Assembly (NCBI RefSeq): GCF_002573715.1
Contig: NZ_PDHM01000016.1
Span: 165,649 to 229,648 of the forward strand
Length of the DNA: 64,000 nt
Direction: 5' to 3'
Source: Paenibacillus sp. EZ-K15
GTDB taxonomy: Bacteria > Bacillota > Bacilli > Paenibacillales > Paenibacillaceae
Shown: in pieces, positions 1 through 8,001 of the stretch
Layout of the letters: each line of letters opens with the position of its first letter
Position numbering within the stretch: position 1 is the stretch's first letter
Notes under the pieces: model-generated
Told to the model about the DNA's origin: nothing
Databases searched by the model: none
The model's input: the letters and a program-made list of their open reading frames with translations, nothing else
Made by a program: the position numbers and the translations under genes

Positions 1-273
1 GGCTTTATCCTATTTGATAATGAAATATATTCTGATGGGTATTATTGGATACTTAGGTTTATGATTGATGAGAGATTTCAAGGTAAGGGCTATGGGAAAT
101 CAGCTATACAGCAAGTCATTACTAAACTTAAGAATAGAAACGATTGCAAAGAAATTAGAGTATCTCATGTCTCACATAATATTGTAGCGAACTCAATTTA
201 TAAGAGTTGTGGTTTTCAAGAAACCGGAGAAGTAGAGGACTGTGGTGACCCAATATTAAGTTACAAAATATAA
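1..273 (+). CDS. GNAT family N-acetyltransferase, C-terminal part
   Basis: The reading frame is open from base 1 and ends in TAA at 271-273, so the gene begins outside the window; 90 residues are visible. The fragment holds a strand ending in YWILRFMIDERF followed by the acetyl-CoA loop QGKGYGK and a C-terminal SIYKSCGFQETGE segment, the usual beta4-alpha3 and C-terminal parts of GNAT transferases. The same YWI-R-FMI arrangement occurs in the chromosomal acetyltransferase at 42067-42510, so it probably belongs to the spermidine/aminoglycoside-like branch. Substrate is unknown. It is the last gene of the cassette that ends at the repeat starting at 346. Confidence 0.8.
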   Translation, partial: GFILFDNEIYSDGYYWILRFMIDERFQGKGYGKSAIQQVITKLKNRNDCKEIRVSHVSHNIVANSIYKSCGFQETGEVEDCGDPILSYKI

Positions 274-345
274 AGGTAGAAATCCTCTGCATGCTTATCA
301 TGAGGTCGAATAGATATGCTAGATAAATCGAAGATGCCGATTCCA

Positions 346-506
346 TCAGATAACATCGTATCTACGCTGCGGCCTATCGGCCTTGGTCTGCAAGAGGGAT
401 TTCTAGGATGCGGATTCAGCAGACAACCCTGCACCACCTAACCGCGTTGCGGCCAGTCGCTTTGCTCCTTTAAGGTGGAGAGGATTCGTAGATACCCAAA
501 CGTTAA
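346..506 (+). repeat. attC-like recombination site 1
   Basis: R''-like box TCAGATAAC (346-354), outer arm GTATCTACG (358-366) pairing with CGTAGATAC (487-495), R'-like box GTTAAGTGA (502-510). Inside are a left hairpin (TTGGTCTG with CAGACAA) and a right hairpin (CCACCTAA with TTAAGGTGG). The two end boxes do not match each other; GTTAAGTGA matches the end of the following cassette. Confidence 0.8.
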
Positions 507-594
507 GTGAAATCTCCCGTAAGACACTAGGAACCAAAAATAACTCTTTAGGTTATAATGAAAGCATAATAATGATTCAGAGGAGGGAAGTTCA

Positions 595-882
595 TTGAAG
601 CGAGAAGATATTGAAAATAAATTGAGATCTGAAAAGCATTATTTGAAGGAACATTTTTATGTCGAGAAGATCGGGCTATTTGGTTCCTTTGCTCGTGATG
701 AACAGACAGAAAACAGTGATATTGATTTGTTAGTTGAATTTTCTCGTCCTGTTGGATTTGAATTCCTGGAGCTGAAGCATTATTTGGAGACTATATTTAA
801 CCGCCACGTTGATCTTGTTACTCCTAATGCCATTAAACCTTATATGAAGGATGAAATACTTAGTGAGGTACAATATCAGTGA
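595..882 (+). CDS. mntA: MNT-type nucleotidyltransferase antitoxin
   Basis: A 95-residue minimal nucleotidyltransferase. The pol-beta signature GSFARD...SDIDLLVEF is seen at about residues 30-49, with the G-S motif and two catalytic Asp residues. It starts at TTG behind AGGAGGG and overlaps the next gene by 4 bases, so the two are translated together. In HEPN/MNT modules the MNT protein AMPylates and silences the HEPN ribonuclease. Position directly upstream of a HEPN gene makes the antitoxin role likely; the pair fills one cassette. An orphan DNA-repair-type nucleotidyltransferase is less likely. Confidence 0.88.
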   Translation: MKREDIENKLRSEKHYLKEHFYVEKIGLFGSFARDEQTENSDIDLLVEFSRPVGFEFLELKHYLETIFNRHVDLVTPNAIKPYMKDEILSEVQYQ

Positions 883-1226
883 AACGGCCAATAAATTCAT
901 TAATGGACATTTTAGAGTCAATTCATCGGATAGAATCGTATCTCTTGAACGTTGGGTATGAGGACTTTTTATCAAATCAAATGCTTTTGGATGCAGTAGT
1001 ACGAAATCTAGAAATAATTGGAGAAGCGGCTAGAAACATTAATGATGAAATAAAGAAAAAGTATCAGGAAGTTCCATGGAGGAATATGATTGGGCTAAGG
1101 AACATTTTGATTCATGAATACTTCGGTATTGATGAAAGCATCATTTGGGAAGTATCTACAAGAAATTTGCAAGAAATAAAACCGATAATTATGAAAGCTA
1201 TTCAGGAAGTGGGAGACTTCACTTAA
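879..1226 (+). CDS. hepT: HepT-like HEPN ribonuclease toxin
   Basis: A 115-residue alpha-helical DUF86/HepT protein. The catalytic R-x4-6-H-x-Y motif is visible as RNILIHEY at about residues 73-81, which in HepT toxins cleaves or exposes RNA ends and is blocked by AMPylation from the partner. The GTG start overlaps the stop codon of mntA. The TAA stop (1224-1226) lies inside the end box TCACTTAAC of the cassette, so there is no spare sequence between gene and recombination site. Toxin-antitoxin modules are typical cargo of large chromosomal integrons. Confidence 0.88.
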   Translation: MKRPINSLMDILESIHRIESYLLNVGYEDFLSNQMLLDAVVRNLEIIGEAARNINDEIKKKYQEVPWRNMIGLRNILIHEYFGIDESIIWEVSTRNLQEIKPIIMKAIQEVGDFT

Positions 1227-1365
1227 CATAATATTCACGCTGCGATACCTTGCGGTCTCTTGGTTGTCAGATGAACAATCGAAGAAGATGCTCAGACAAC
1301 AAACGACCCAGCCTAAGATAAGAGCTATCTAAGGCTGGGTCGTTTCGTGAATACGAGAACGTTAT
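1219..1365 (+). repeat. attC-like recombination site 2 (type B right hairpin)
   Basis: R''-like TCACTTAAC (1219-1227) is the exact complement of GTTAAGTGA at 502, the start of its own cassette. Outer arm ATATTCACG / CGTGAATAC; R'-like GTTATGAGA (1361-1369). The right hairpin is the alternative type: ACGACCCAGCC, then TAAGATAAGAGCTATCTAAG, then GCTGGGTCGT. Left hairpin GTTGTCAG / CTCAGACAAC. Confidence 0.82.
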
Positions 1366-1464
1366 GAGAAATTCGGTGTGAATGGCTAAAGTTAAAACGG
1401 ATCGATCAGTCATCGTTATGACTCCTCAGACTATTATGAGCATAGTGAATACTAAACTAAAGGA

Positions 1465-1968
1465 ATGAAAATGATGAAGTTTTTAAGAAAAGAAAAGTTG
1501 CAAGCAGAAAAATATTTAGAATTAATTGATAATTTAAAACTGAAAGAATCCAACAACATATCTAGTAATATAGTAAAGCTAAATAAATTAAAGGGTCTTT
1601 TTACTGCTTATAACGTAGCTGATTTGCAGATAATACGAACTGAAGTTAGCTCTCTGGTAGAAGATTATAAACAAAATTCTTTATTCACTAGTATGATCAC
1701 GATCATGTTAGCAGTTTTCACATTTGCTTTTACTATTGTAAAAGAACTATTGGGTTTATATAAGCTCACTGGATTATTCTCACCAATATTAATTTTACTT
1801 ATCGGATATGTATTGATACAGATGCTTTTGATGTTTAAAAGTTATTCAAGAAGCTCAAAAAGTTTAAATCAATTATTGAGTATTATTGATTTAATAATAG
1901 AGGAACGTCGGAATATGGATATACTACATCAAGAAGCTTATAAGGATTTTCTCAACGAAGAAAGTTAA
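1465..1968 (+). CDS. Small membrane protein of unknown function (cassette gene)
   Basis: A 167-residue protein I do not recognise. About 65 charged residues come first, then two hydrophobic segments (about residues 73-92, SMITIMLAVFTFAFTIV, and 100-123, FSPILILLIGYVLIQMLLMF) separated by a short loop, then a charged C-terminus. A two-helix membrane anchor with cytoplasmic flanks is the simplest topology. Weak AAAGGAATG ribosome site; ATG at 1465, 1471 or 1474 are all possible starts. It is alone in the cassette 1361-2014. Small two-TM proteins are common effectors in defence and toxin systems, but nothing here proves such a role. Confidence 0.75.
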   Translation: MKMMKFLRKEKLQAEKYLELIDNLKLKESNNISSNIVKLNKLKGLFTAYNVADLQIIRTEVSSLVEDYKQNSLFTSMITIMLAVFTFAFTIVKELLGLYKLTGLFSPILILLIGYVLIQMLLMFKSYSRSSKSLNQLLSIIDLIIEERRNMDILHQEAYKDFLNEES

Positions 1969-2014
1969 GGACTAATACAATAAAATAATAAGCATAATCG
2001 AAGAAGACCGAACA

Positions 2015-2175
2015 TCTCATAACAAAGTATTCACGCTGCGGGCTGACGACCTTGGTCCGACCGAAGTTAGAACAAAGGAAGTGGATTCAGTCGGACAACC
2101 CTCCGAGCCTAAGTCTGGCGACCTGTTCACGTTGTTCACTTAAGGCTCTCGGGTTCGTGAATACAAGAACGTTAT
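2015..2175 (+). repeat. attC-like recombination site 3
   Basis: R''-like TCTCATAAC (2015-2023) complements GTTATGAGA at 1361. Outer arm GTATTCACG (2027-2035) / CGTGAATAC (2156-2164), perfect. Left hairpin TTGGTCCGAC / GTCGGACAA, right hairpin CCGAGCCTAAGT / ACTTAAGGCTCTCGG. R'-like GTTATACGA from 2171. Confidence 0.83.
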
Positions 2176-2216
2176 ACGACAGTACGTAGAAAAATATTGA
2201 GTTGGAGGGTACATAG

Positions 2217-2936
2217 ATGTCTGATGAAACTATAGAAAATTACAAAAAACTATCCAGTGAACTAAACAATCTAATTAAATCTGAGAAAGCAATCCCAACA
2301 ATGCATGCATTCACAGAAATATATATAAAAGTAATAGAAACTTTGATTGAAAAAGGGATAAGTATTCAACCTTTTGAAAACTTCAGTTTATTGAAATTTA
2401 GAAGATCACTAACTCCTGAAAGTGACAGGGGTTGCGCACTATTAGCAGTAGCATTCCTCGATAACTTAATTCAAAAGCTACTACAGAAGTATTTTATAGA
2501 TAACAAACAAGTTGTAGATAATATTTTTACAGGGACCGGAGCATTATCATCATTTTCTTCTAGAATAGAACTCGCATATTTACTGGGGTTAATTAGTCCA
2601 GATACTCGACGTGATCTTAACTTATTAAGAAAAATCAGAAATGAATTTGCACATTCAATGGAAATCCTCTCTTTTCAGGATCAAAGGATTGAAGCAAGAT
2701 GTAAAGAATTGAAGAATAACATTCAAACTGATGAACAAGATGCTCGCAGTATGTTTGTAACAACAGTGTTTAGAATAGCTGGAATTATATTTGGTGAAAC
2801 ATTATTGATTAATAAAAAAAATCAGAAGGAAAATGAAGGCGTGGACAAAAGTGCTCAAATGATGACAGAAATATTATCAATGACACTTGATAGAGTGAAT
2901 CAAATTGAAAATTCTGAGAAAGAAGATGAAAGTTGA
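2217..2936 (+). CDS. MltR-like protein
   Basis: A 239-residue protein with the hallmark of the mannitol repressor MltR family: TPESDRGCALLAVAFLD (about 66-82), then a GTGALSSFSSRIELAYLLGL segment (about 106-126) and RKIRNEFAH (about 142-150), the last resembling a HEPN-like helix. MltR proteins are not classical DNA binders, and outside enterics they appear next to varied genes, so the operon role cannot be carried over. Good GGAGG site upstream of the ATG. It is the only gene of the cassette 2171-2948, and the ends of that cassette match over 10 bases (GTTATACGAC with GTCGTATAAC). Confidence 0.75.
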   Translation: MSDETIENYKKLSSELNNLIKSEKAIPTMHAFTEIYIKVIETLIEKGISIQPFENFSLLKFRRSLTPESDRGCALLAVAFLDNLIQKLLQKYFIDNKQVVDNIFTGTGALSSFSSRIELAYLLGLISPDTRRDLNLLRKIRNEFAHSMEILSFQDQRIEARCKELKNNIQTDEQDARSMFVTTVFRIAGIIFGETLLINKKNQKENEGVDKSAQMMTEILSMTLDRVNQIENSEKEDES

Positions 2937-2948
2937 ATCAAAGTTCCG

Positions 2949-3133
2949 TCGTATAACACCATATTCACGCATCGGGCATTCGCCCTCGGTCCGGCACGAA
3001 GTTAGAAGTAGATTCTAGGAGGCATTTAAGTTTCGGGGAAGCTAGGGCAGCCGGACACATCCCACCACCTCACCGCATCGCGGCCGCCCTTCGGGCTTAA
3101 GGTGGTGGGACGTCGTGAATACAACAACGTTAT
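2949..3133 (+). repeat. attC-like recombination site 4
   Basis: R''-like GTCGTATAAC (2949-2958), complement of the cassette start at 2171 over 10 bases. Outer arm ATATTCACG (2962-2970) / CGTGAATAC (3114-3122). Right hairpin CCCACCACCT / AGGTGGTGGG (with TTAA before the right strand). R'-like GTTATCCGA from 3129. Confidence 0.82.
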
Positions 3134-3238
3134 CCGAAAGAACTAGGAATTTAATAAATATAGGCTGTTTTCGCATAGATTGTTTATTTACCGATACTAA
3201 TAGGACCTTGCTATAATTGCGATCTAGGAGGCGGTAAA

Positions 3239-4265
3239 AATGTGAGAAAGTATATTTCAAGGTTTCTCGGAATTATCTAAATCAGAACAATTTAAGTTAT
3301 ATAATGCGATTAAGTTTCTATTGTTTCGGGCAGATCAAGGAGACGTAGCTAAAATAATTAAAGATATCCGTGAAAGTCGATTTCACGAAGGCCTTGCTTG
3401 TTTACATTGTGGAAGTGTCTCAGTTAAAAAGAACGGAAAATATCGAGGAAGGCAACGATACCTCTGTAAAGATTGCGGAAAAACGTTCAATGATATGACT
3501 AACACTCCCCTATCGGGCACCTATTACCTAAGTAAATGGATGGAATACTTTAAGATGATGGTTGAGGGCTATACGTTGCCTAAAATCACTTAAGTATTAA
3601 AAATTCATATCTCAACTGCTTTCTACTGGCGGCATAAAATCCTTAATGCTCTTAGGTCATTAGGCCACAGTACATTAAAAGGAATTGTCGAGAGTGATGA
3701 AATTTACTTTTTAGAAAGTCAAAAAGGCAAATAAGATATCTCCCACCGGGAAGCCCGTAAACGAAGTGGTGCAGCTACAAAAAGGGGCATTTCTAATGAA
3801 CAAATATGTGTGCTTGTAGCCCAGGACAGAAATGGACAAGTAATTTCAGAAGTGGCCGGCACAGGAAGAATTAAAAGTACTGAGATAGACCGTGTAATGG
3901 GTCAATTTATAGATCATAACGCTTTGTTATGTTCTGTTAACGCAACTAATTATAAAAAGTTTGCAGCAGAAAAAGGGATAAAGCACGAAATTGTAAATAT
4001 TCAAAAGGGAATTTATGTAAATGAGTCAATTTACCATATCTAACACGTCAAGGCCTATCACGCTCAACTCAAGAAATTTATGCAAAGGTTTCAAAGTGTG
4101 GCAACCAAGTACTTGGATAACTATCTTTTCTGGTTCAAATATATTAATCAAACAAAAACTATTGCCAAATCTGAACGGGTAAAACAGCTACTTTTAGGTT
4201 CTTGCCGGAATTCAAAACATTCTACAGTGGAGATGTTAAGACCAGCGTATAAAATCTGTTTTTGA
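3239..4265 (+). pseudogene. Decayed IS1595-family transposase
   Basis: The frame starts ATG-TGA, so the second codon is a stop. It continues with a Zn-ribbon region (CLHCGSVSV...YLCKDCGKTF at 3402-3485), a stop at 3591, then FYWRHKI, GIVESDEIYF (first acidic residues), a TAA stop near 3732, and a third open stretch 3810-4043. The second catalytic region reads CSVNATNYKKF where active relatives have C-T-D-S-W, so the Asp is lost. Another stop at about 4041 precedes the C-terminal MQRFQSVATKYLDNYLFWF segment. At least four lesions: this element cannot move by itself. Confidence 0.88.
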
Positions 4266-4439
4266 TGGTTTCTTTGGTGTGCAAAAATTTGATTTAAGCC
4301 GGCAACCTATTTAAGAGCTTATGTTAAAATTAGAATAATGGAAATAATCTTGTTTAACTAACGGGGCAGTAATATTGAATAGGGTAGGTATTTAGGCTTG
4401 TGCTAGTAAAATTCTTTTTCAGAATGGGAAGGTGTCAAA

Positions 4440-4985
4440 ATGAATATTGCAGAGGAAATCATAATTTCTCCATTAAAGGATGAATTAATTGAGGACATTA
4501 ATAAAACAAGTGATTATTTTAAAGTGTTTGGTAAGGTTGTACCCAGTTTTCAATCAGGAAAATGGTCTTTTGAAGAGAATCTATTTGATGAAACTAAAGA
4601 AATTCGTTTCCCAGATGATAAACTTGATTGGAGCCGATATATAAACCGTGAAGATAAAGCTCTATTTTTAGCTTATAAGAATAATAATTGCATTGGGCAA
4701 ATTAGAATAATCAACGATTGGAATCGCTTCTGTTATATTGAAAATATCGCTACAAAAAAAGAATTTAGAGGATATGGAATCGGGAAGTTGCTCTTAACTA
4801 AAGCGGAAGAGTGGGCAAAACAAAGAAAACTTATCGGAATGTCTCTAGAGGCTCAAGATGATAATCTTGGAGCGTGCAGGTTTTATGTGAAACAAGGATT
4901 TATACTAGGTGGAGTTGACACATTGAAACAGTCATATAATCCAAAAATAGAAACCACTTTGTATTGGTATAAGTTATTCAAGTAA
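4440..4985 (+). CDS. GNAT acetyltransferase (IS passenger), streptothricin-type
   Basis: An intact 181-residue GNAT enzyme. The acetyl-CoA loop FRGYGIGKLLL is at about residues 115-126, and the C-terminal RFYVKQGFILGGVDTL...ETTLYWYKLF pattern is that of streptothricin and related antibiotic acetyltransferases (SatA/Sat4-like). It would transfer acetyl from acetyl-CoA to an amine; substrate is inferred only. It lies between the dead transposase and the right inverted repeat of the IS, so it travelled as a passenger. AGAATGGGAAGGTG precedes the ATG. A hairpin AAAACTCG-taatttttctaatg-CGAGTTTT (5024-5053) lies just downstream and may end the transcript. Confidence 0.82.
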   Translation: MNIAEEIIISPLKDELIEDINKTSDYFKVFGKVVPSFQSGKWSFEENLFDETKEIRFPDDKLDWSRYINREDKALFLAYKNNNCIGQIRIINDWNRFCYIENIATKKEFRGYGIGKLLLTKAEEWAKQRKLIGMSLEAQDDNLGACRFYVKQGFILGGVDTLKQSYNPKIETTLYWYKLFK

Positions 4986-5108
4986 GGGGTGCTTTAGCTG
5001 AAGAAGCAAATCCTTAATTAACAAAAACTCGTAATTTTTCTAATGCGAGTTTTCTTTGTTATAGCCTTATGGTATAGCAACAATATTTACGAAAACAGCC
5101 TAAATATA

Positions 5109-5289
5109 AGAAGATTCAGAATGCTGAAAAGGCGGATATGTGGAATATTTTTAAGAGGCATTCCGGAGAAGCGGATGGAAAACCGACTCTAAGTAGGCAC
5201 TTCGGAGAAGTGAATTGAAAGCGATTGAGGTTGACTTTTCAGAGGTGAATTAAGTGAGGTTTGTAAGCAATTCGCAGAAGTCAGTTCCA
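5109..5289 (+). repeat. Cassette remainder with repeated attC-loop-like motifs
   Basis: After the IS target duplication, 180 bp without a gene. It holds two related stretches, AGGCATTCCGGAGAAGCGGA (about 5158) and AGGCACTTCGGAGAAGTGAA (about 5195), and a weaker one ending AATTCGCAGAAGTCAG. The same phrase (AGGCATTTCGAGGAAGTGGATTCA-like) forms the loop of the left hairpin in intact sites, so these look like repeated remnants of attC loops. Confidence 0.5.
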
Positions 5290-5454
5290 TCGGATAACAC
5301 CATATTCACGCTGCGGGAGCTGAGGCTCCCTTGGTCCGGACCGTGGAACTTCACAGAGGCAAAATCAGCCGGACAACCGCTGCGAGCCTAAGTCTAGCGA
5401 CCCGTTCGCTGCGCTCACTTAAGGCTCTCGGGTTCGTGAATACAAGAACGTTAT
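5290..5454 (+). repeat. attC-like recombination site 5
   Basis: R''-like TCGGATAAC (5290-5298) complements GTTATCCGA at 3129 across an intervening IS. Outer arm ATATTCACG (5302-5310) / CGTGAATAC (5435-5443). Left hairpin TTGGTCCG / CCGGACAA, right hairpin CGAGCCTAAGT / ACTTAAGGCTCTCG. R'-like GTTATCGGA from 5450. Confidence 0.82.
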
Positions 5455-5485
5455 CGGAAATCATAATTATCAGGGAGGAAGAAAT

Positions 5486-6583
5486 ATGAAAAAAAAGAAA
5501 ACATCAAACATTCTTAATGAATATAATGATAAGCAAGATCTGTATAAGGATTTTGCTAATAAACTCTCATCACTCATCAGGGACATTCTCTTAACTAATC
5601 ACATTACTGTTCATTCTATAACTTGTAGGGAAAAACATTTTAAGAGCTTGGAAGGCAAGCTTCAAAAAAATACAAATAAATATAATAAACTAGAGGACAT
5701 TACTGATCTTGCAGGATTAAGAATAATTACATATTTTTCTGATGAAGTTGATTTAATAGCAAGTTTAATTGAGAGAGAGTTTGAATTTGATGCTGAAAAC
5801 TCAATCGACAAAAGAAAAATTTTAGACCCTGATAGATTCGGATATTTATCGATGCATTATGTTATTAAGCTTAAAGATAATCGCGCTTCACTGCCTGAAT
5901 ATAGTAGATATACTGATTGCTATGCAGAGATCCAAATTAGAACAATATTGCAACACACTTGGGCAGAAATTGAACATGATTTAGGCTATAAGAGTAAACT
6001 AGAGATTCCAAAAGATATAAGAAGAAATTTTTCTAGACTAGCTGGATTGCTAGAAATTGCAGACTCTGAATTTTTAAGAATCAGAAATGAGTTGGAAAAT
6101 TATGAACAAAAGGTGTCAGAACAAATCATATTACAGCCAACAATAGTTTCTATTGATAAGGTATCGTTGGATTCGTTTGTAAATAATAATTCAAAAATTT
6201 ACGAGATATCTAAGGAGATTGCACAAACTATTAATTATGAATTAAGGAACACCGCTGTATTATTAGATAGGTATATTGAACGCTTTCATTATTTAGGGAT
6301 TGAATATATTTCTGAAATTGAAGCTTTATTAGATAAGTATAGTGCCACTATGATCAAGTTTGCTGATAAGTGGATTGATAAAGATCAAAAGGATGAAGAT
6401 CAAGAGATTAGGTCAGTAGATTTAGGTATCTCACTTTTCTACTTATGTTATATCGTTGTCGCTGAAAAACAATCTTATGATGTTGCATTTGAGTATTTCT
6501 CGAAGTTTAGTATAGGTGATGATGACGAACGAGATAAGAACTCGAGAGCGTTGGTAGATATATACAAAGAAATTGTGGGTTGA
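5486..6583 (+). CDS. RelA/SpoT-domain alarmone synthetase-like protein
   Basis: A 365-residue protein with one RelA/SpoT synthetase domain at about residues 40-175. Visible elements are CREKHFKSLEGK (ATP-contacting basic stretch), DLAGLRIITYF, the DRFGYLSMHYVI loop that stacks the acceptor nucleotide, and EIQIRTILQHTWAEIEHDLGYK. There is no N-terminal HD hydrolase or TGS domain; a 190-residue helical extension follows. Such single-domain proteins make (p)ppGpp or act as toxic small alarmone synthetases (toxSAS) that pyrophosphorylate tRNA. It is the only gene in the cassette 5450-6592, so no separate antitoxin is seen; the C-terminal region might regulate it. Confidence 0.85.
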   Translation: MKKKKTSNILNEYNDKQDLYKDFANKLSSLIRDILLTNHITVHSITCREKHFKSLEGKLQKNTNKYNKLEDITDLAGLRIITYFSDEVDLIASLIEREFEFDAENSIDKRKILDPDRFGYLSMHYVIKLKDNRASLPEYSRYTDCYAEIQIRTILQHTWAEIEHDLGYKSKLEIPKDIRRNFSRLAGLLEIADSEFLRIRNELENYEQKVSEQIILQPTIVSIDKVSLDSFVNNNSKIYEISKEIAQTINYELRNTAVLLDRYIERFHYLGIEYISEIEALLDKYSATMIKFADKWIDKDQKDEDQEIRSVDLGISLFYLCYIVVAEKQSYDVAFEYFSKFSIGDDDERDKNSRALVDIYKEIVG

Positions 6584-6592
6584 ATTATGACA

Positions 6593-6736
6593 TCCGATAA
6601 CAAAGTATTCACGCATCGGACCATTCGGCCCGGTTCGGCAGTGGGATTTCGGGGAAGCTGAGCAACCGAACACATCCATTCCCCTAAGATAAGAGCTATC
6701 TAAGGGGAATATACGTCGTGAATACAAGTACGTTAT
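6593..6736 (+). repeat. attC-like recombination site 6 (type B right hairpin)
   Basis: R''-like TCCGATAAC (6593-6601) complements GTTATCGGA at 5450. Outer arm GTATTCACG (6605-6613) / CGTGAATAC (6717-6725). Right hairpin ATTCCCCTAAGATA / TATCTAAGGGGAAT. R'-like GTTATAGGA from 6732. Confidence 0.82.
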
Positions 6737-6828
6737 AGGAAATCAGCGCAAAACAACTATTAGATAATACATAGAGATTGAGTAACTATTAATATTGGTT
6801 ATCAAGATAACTAGTTGGAGGCTCGCCC

Positions 6829-7338
6829 ATGGAAATTGCAAATGAAGTAATCGAAAGTATGTTGATTAAGTTTAACTCGGAGAGGAAATGGACTCTCCAA
6901 GCGATTGGACAATTGTCAGAGGAAGATTTAACATGAGTGCCTAACTCTGAAAGTAATAGTATTACTAATTTAGTTGCTCATATTCGAGGTTGTGTTCATT
7001 CCAGAATAGAAACAATCTTTTATGATATTCCAGACACTAGGGACAGAGACAAGGAATTTGAACGTGGGCTCAAATATTCTAAAGAGCAAGTTTACAACAT
7101 GACAAAAGAAGCATTTGATATAATCATTCAATATCTCGAACACCTCAAGTCAAACCCTGAATTGTTATTATCACAACCGTTTATCAATCGTCCACCTCTT
7201 ACATATAGCCAGGTAAACAATGAGACAACCGTTCTAAATCTTATGATAGCAATGATTAGAGAAATGCATTATCATACCGGGCAAATAATATATGCAGCAA
7301 AGATTAGAAAGGGACAACTTGTATGGAATTATGACTAA
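6829..7338 (+). pseudogene. DinB-superfamily DUF1572 protein with a nonsense codon
   Basis: The frame opens at ATG 6829 behind TTGGAGG, reads MEIANEVIESMLIKF...LSEEDLT, meets TGA at 6934-6936, and continues in the same frame to 7338 with VPNSESNSITNLVAHIRG. Family members have Trp at the stop position (the usual phrase is LTWRPNEESNSI), so one TGG to TGA change explains it. DUF1572/DinB proteins are four-helix metal-binding thiol-transferase-like enzymes; the later His of REMHYHTGQI is present. An internal GTG start at 6937 could still give a shortened protein of 133 residues. Confidence 0.8.
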
Positions 7339-7384
7339 TATAAAAGTGTATGAATGTTAAAGTGTTTCGAAAAAGGCACTGACA

Positions 7385-7543
7385 TCCTATAACAAAGTAT
7401 CTACGCTGCAGGCCATTCGGCCCTTGGTCTGCTAGAAGTATTTCCGAGAAGTAATTCAGCAGACAACCCTACGAGGCTAAGTCCGTCGGACCCGGCGCAT
7501 TCGCGCCTTAAGCCTCTCGGGTTCGTAGATACAAGAACGTTAT
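7385..7543 (+). repeat. attC-like recombination site 7
   Basis: R''-like TCCTATAAC (7385-7393) complements GTTATAGGA at 6732. Outer arm GTATCTACG / CGTAGATAC: both strands carry the ATCT/AGAT variant, a paired change relative to GTATTCACG/CGTGAATAC. R'-like GTTATGTGA from 7539. Confidence 0.83.
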
Positions 7544-7582
7544 GTGAAATACCGGAAACCGTTTATTTAAGAGGGTGAAACT

Positions 7583-7978
7583 ATGCAGCAAGTGGATATA
7601 ACCACAACTCTTGAAGAGTTGGAAGAGGAAAAGTGGAGTGAACCGAATTTTGCTTCTCGATTAGTTCTCCAAGGACATGAATTAAGAAAGAAACCTCTCT
7701 GTGAATTGAATAATGAAGATTTAAGGCTTTTGATCGGGCAACAGATGAGTCTAGATCTTCTTTTGCCTCTAGCTTTAGAGAAATTAATGGAGAACCCATT
7801 GAGATCAGGAGATTTGTATATAGGTGATTTATTTTGTTCGGTACTTAAAATAGGGCAAGAATATTGGGAAGAACATAGAGAATTAAAGAACGAATTAGAT
7901 GAAGTGATCAGAACATATGAAGAGGAGAGAGAGACATTAGAAGATCACATAAACCAATATAGAAGTGATAATTTGTAA
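7583..7978 (+). CDS. CDI-type contact-dependent inhibition immunity-like protein
   Basis: A 131-residue acidic protein. The sequence TLEELEEEKW...LRKKPLCELNNEDLRLLIGQQ at residues 9-54, followed by LLPLALEKLMENPLRSGDLYIGDL (58-82), matches the CdiI_2-like family, in which a C-x-x-L-R-x-K-P-L opening and a G-Q-x-x-x-L-x-x-L-x-P-x-A-L core are typical. Such proteins neutralise the toxic tip of contact-dependent growth inhibition or polymorphic toxins. No toxin gene is in this cassette (7539-8001), so it is an orphan immunity gene. The C-terminal 30 residues form a charged coiled coil (EELKNELDEV...EEERETLEDH). Confidence 0.75.
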   Translation: MQQVDITTTLEELEEEKWSEPNFASRLVLQGHELRKKPLCELNNEDLRLLIGQQMSLDLLLPLALEKLMENPLRSGDLYIGDLFCSVLKIGQEYWEEHRELKNELDEVIRTYEEERETLEDHINQYRSDNL

Positions 7979-8001
7979 GTCGATTCAAGAAGTCCGGTAC
8001 A

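Larger units (their letters stand above)
3163..5100. mobile_element. IS1595-family insertion with acetyltransferase passenger
   Basis: Terminal inverted repeats begin GGCTGTTTTCG at 3163 and end CGAAAACAGCC at 5100; the next bases inward (ATTGTT / AACAAT) also agree. An exact 8-bp target duplication TAAATATA lies at 3155-3162 and 5101-5108; 8 bp is the family's usual size. Length is 1938 bp. Inside are a decayed transposase gene and an intact acetyltransferase gene. The element sits inside a cassette whose ends (GTTATCCGA 3129, TCGGATAAC 5290) still match 9/9, so insertion came after cassette formation. IS1595 members carrying passenger genes are known. Confidence 0.88.

Noticed and set aside
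1313..1345. Rho-independent terminator inside site 2
   Set aside because: The hairpin resembles a terminator but is followed by CGTGAATAC instead of a T-run, and the same element recurs at fixed place in several sites.
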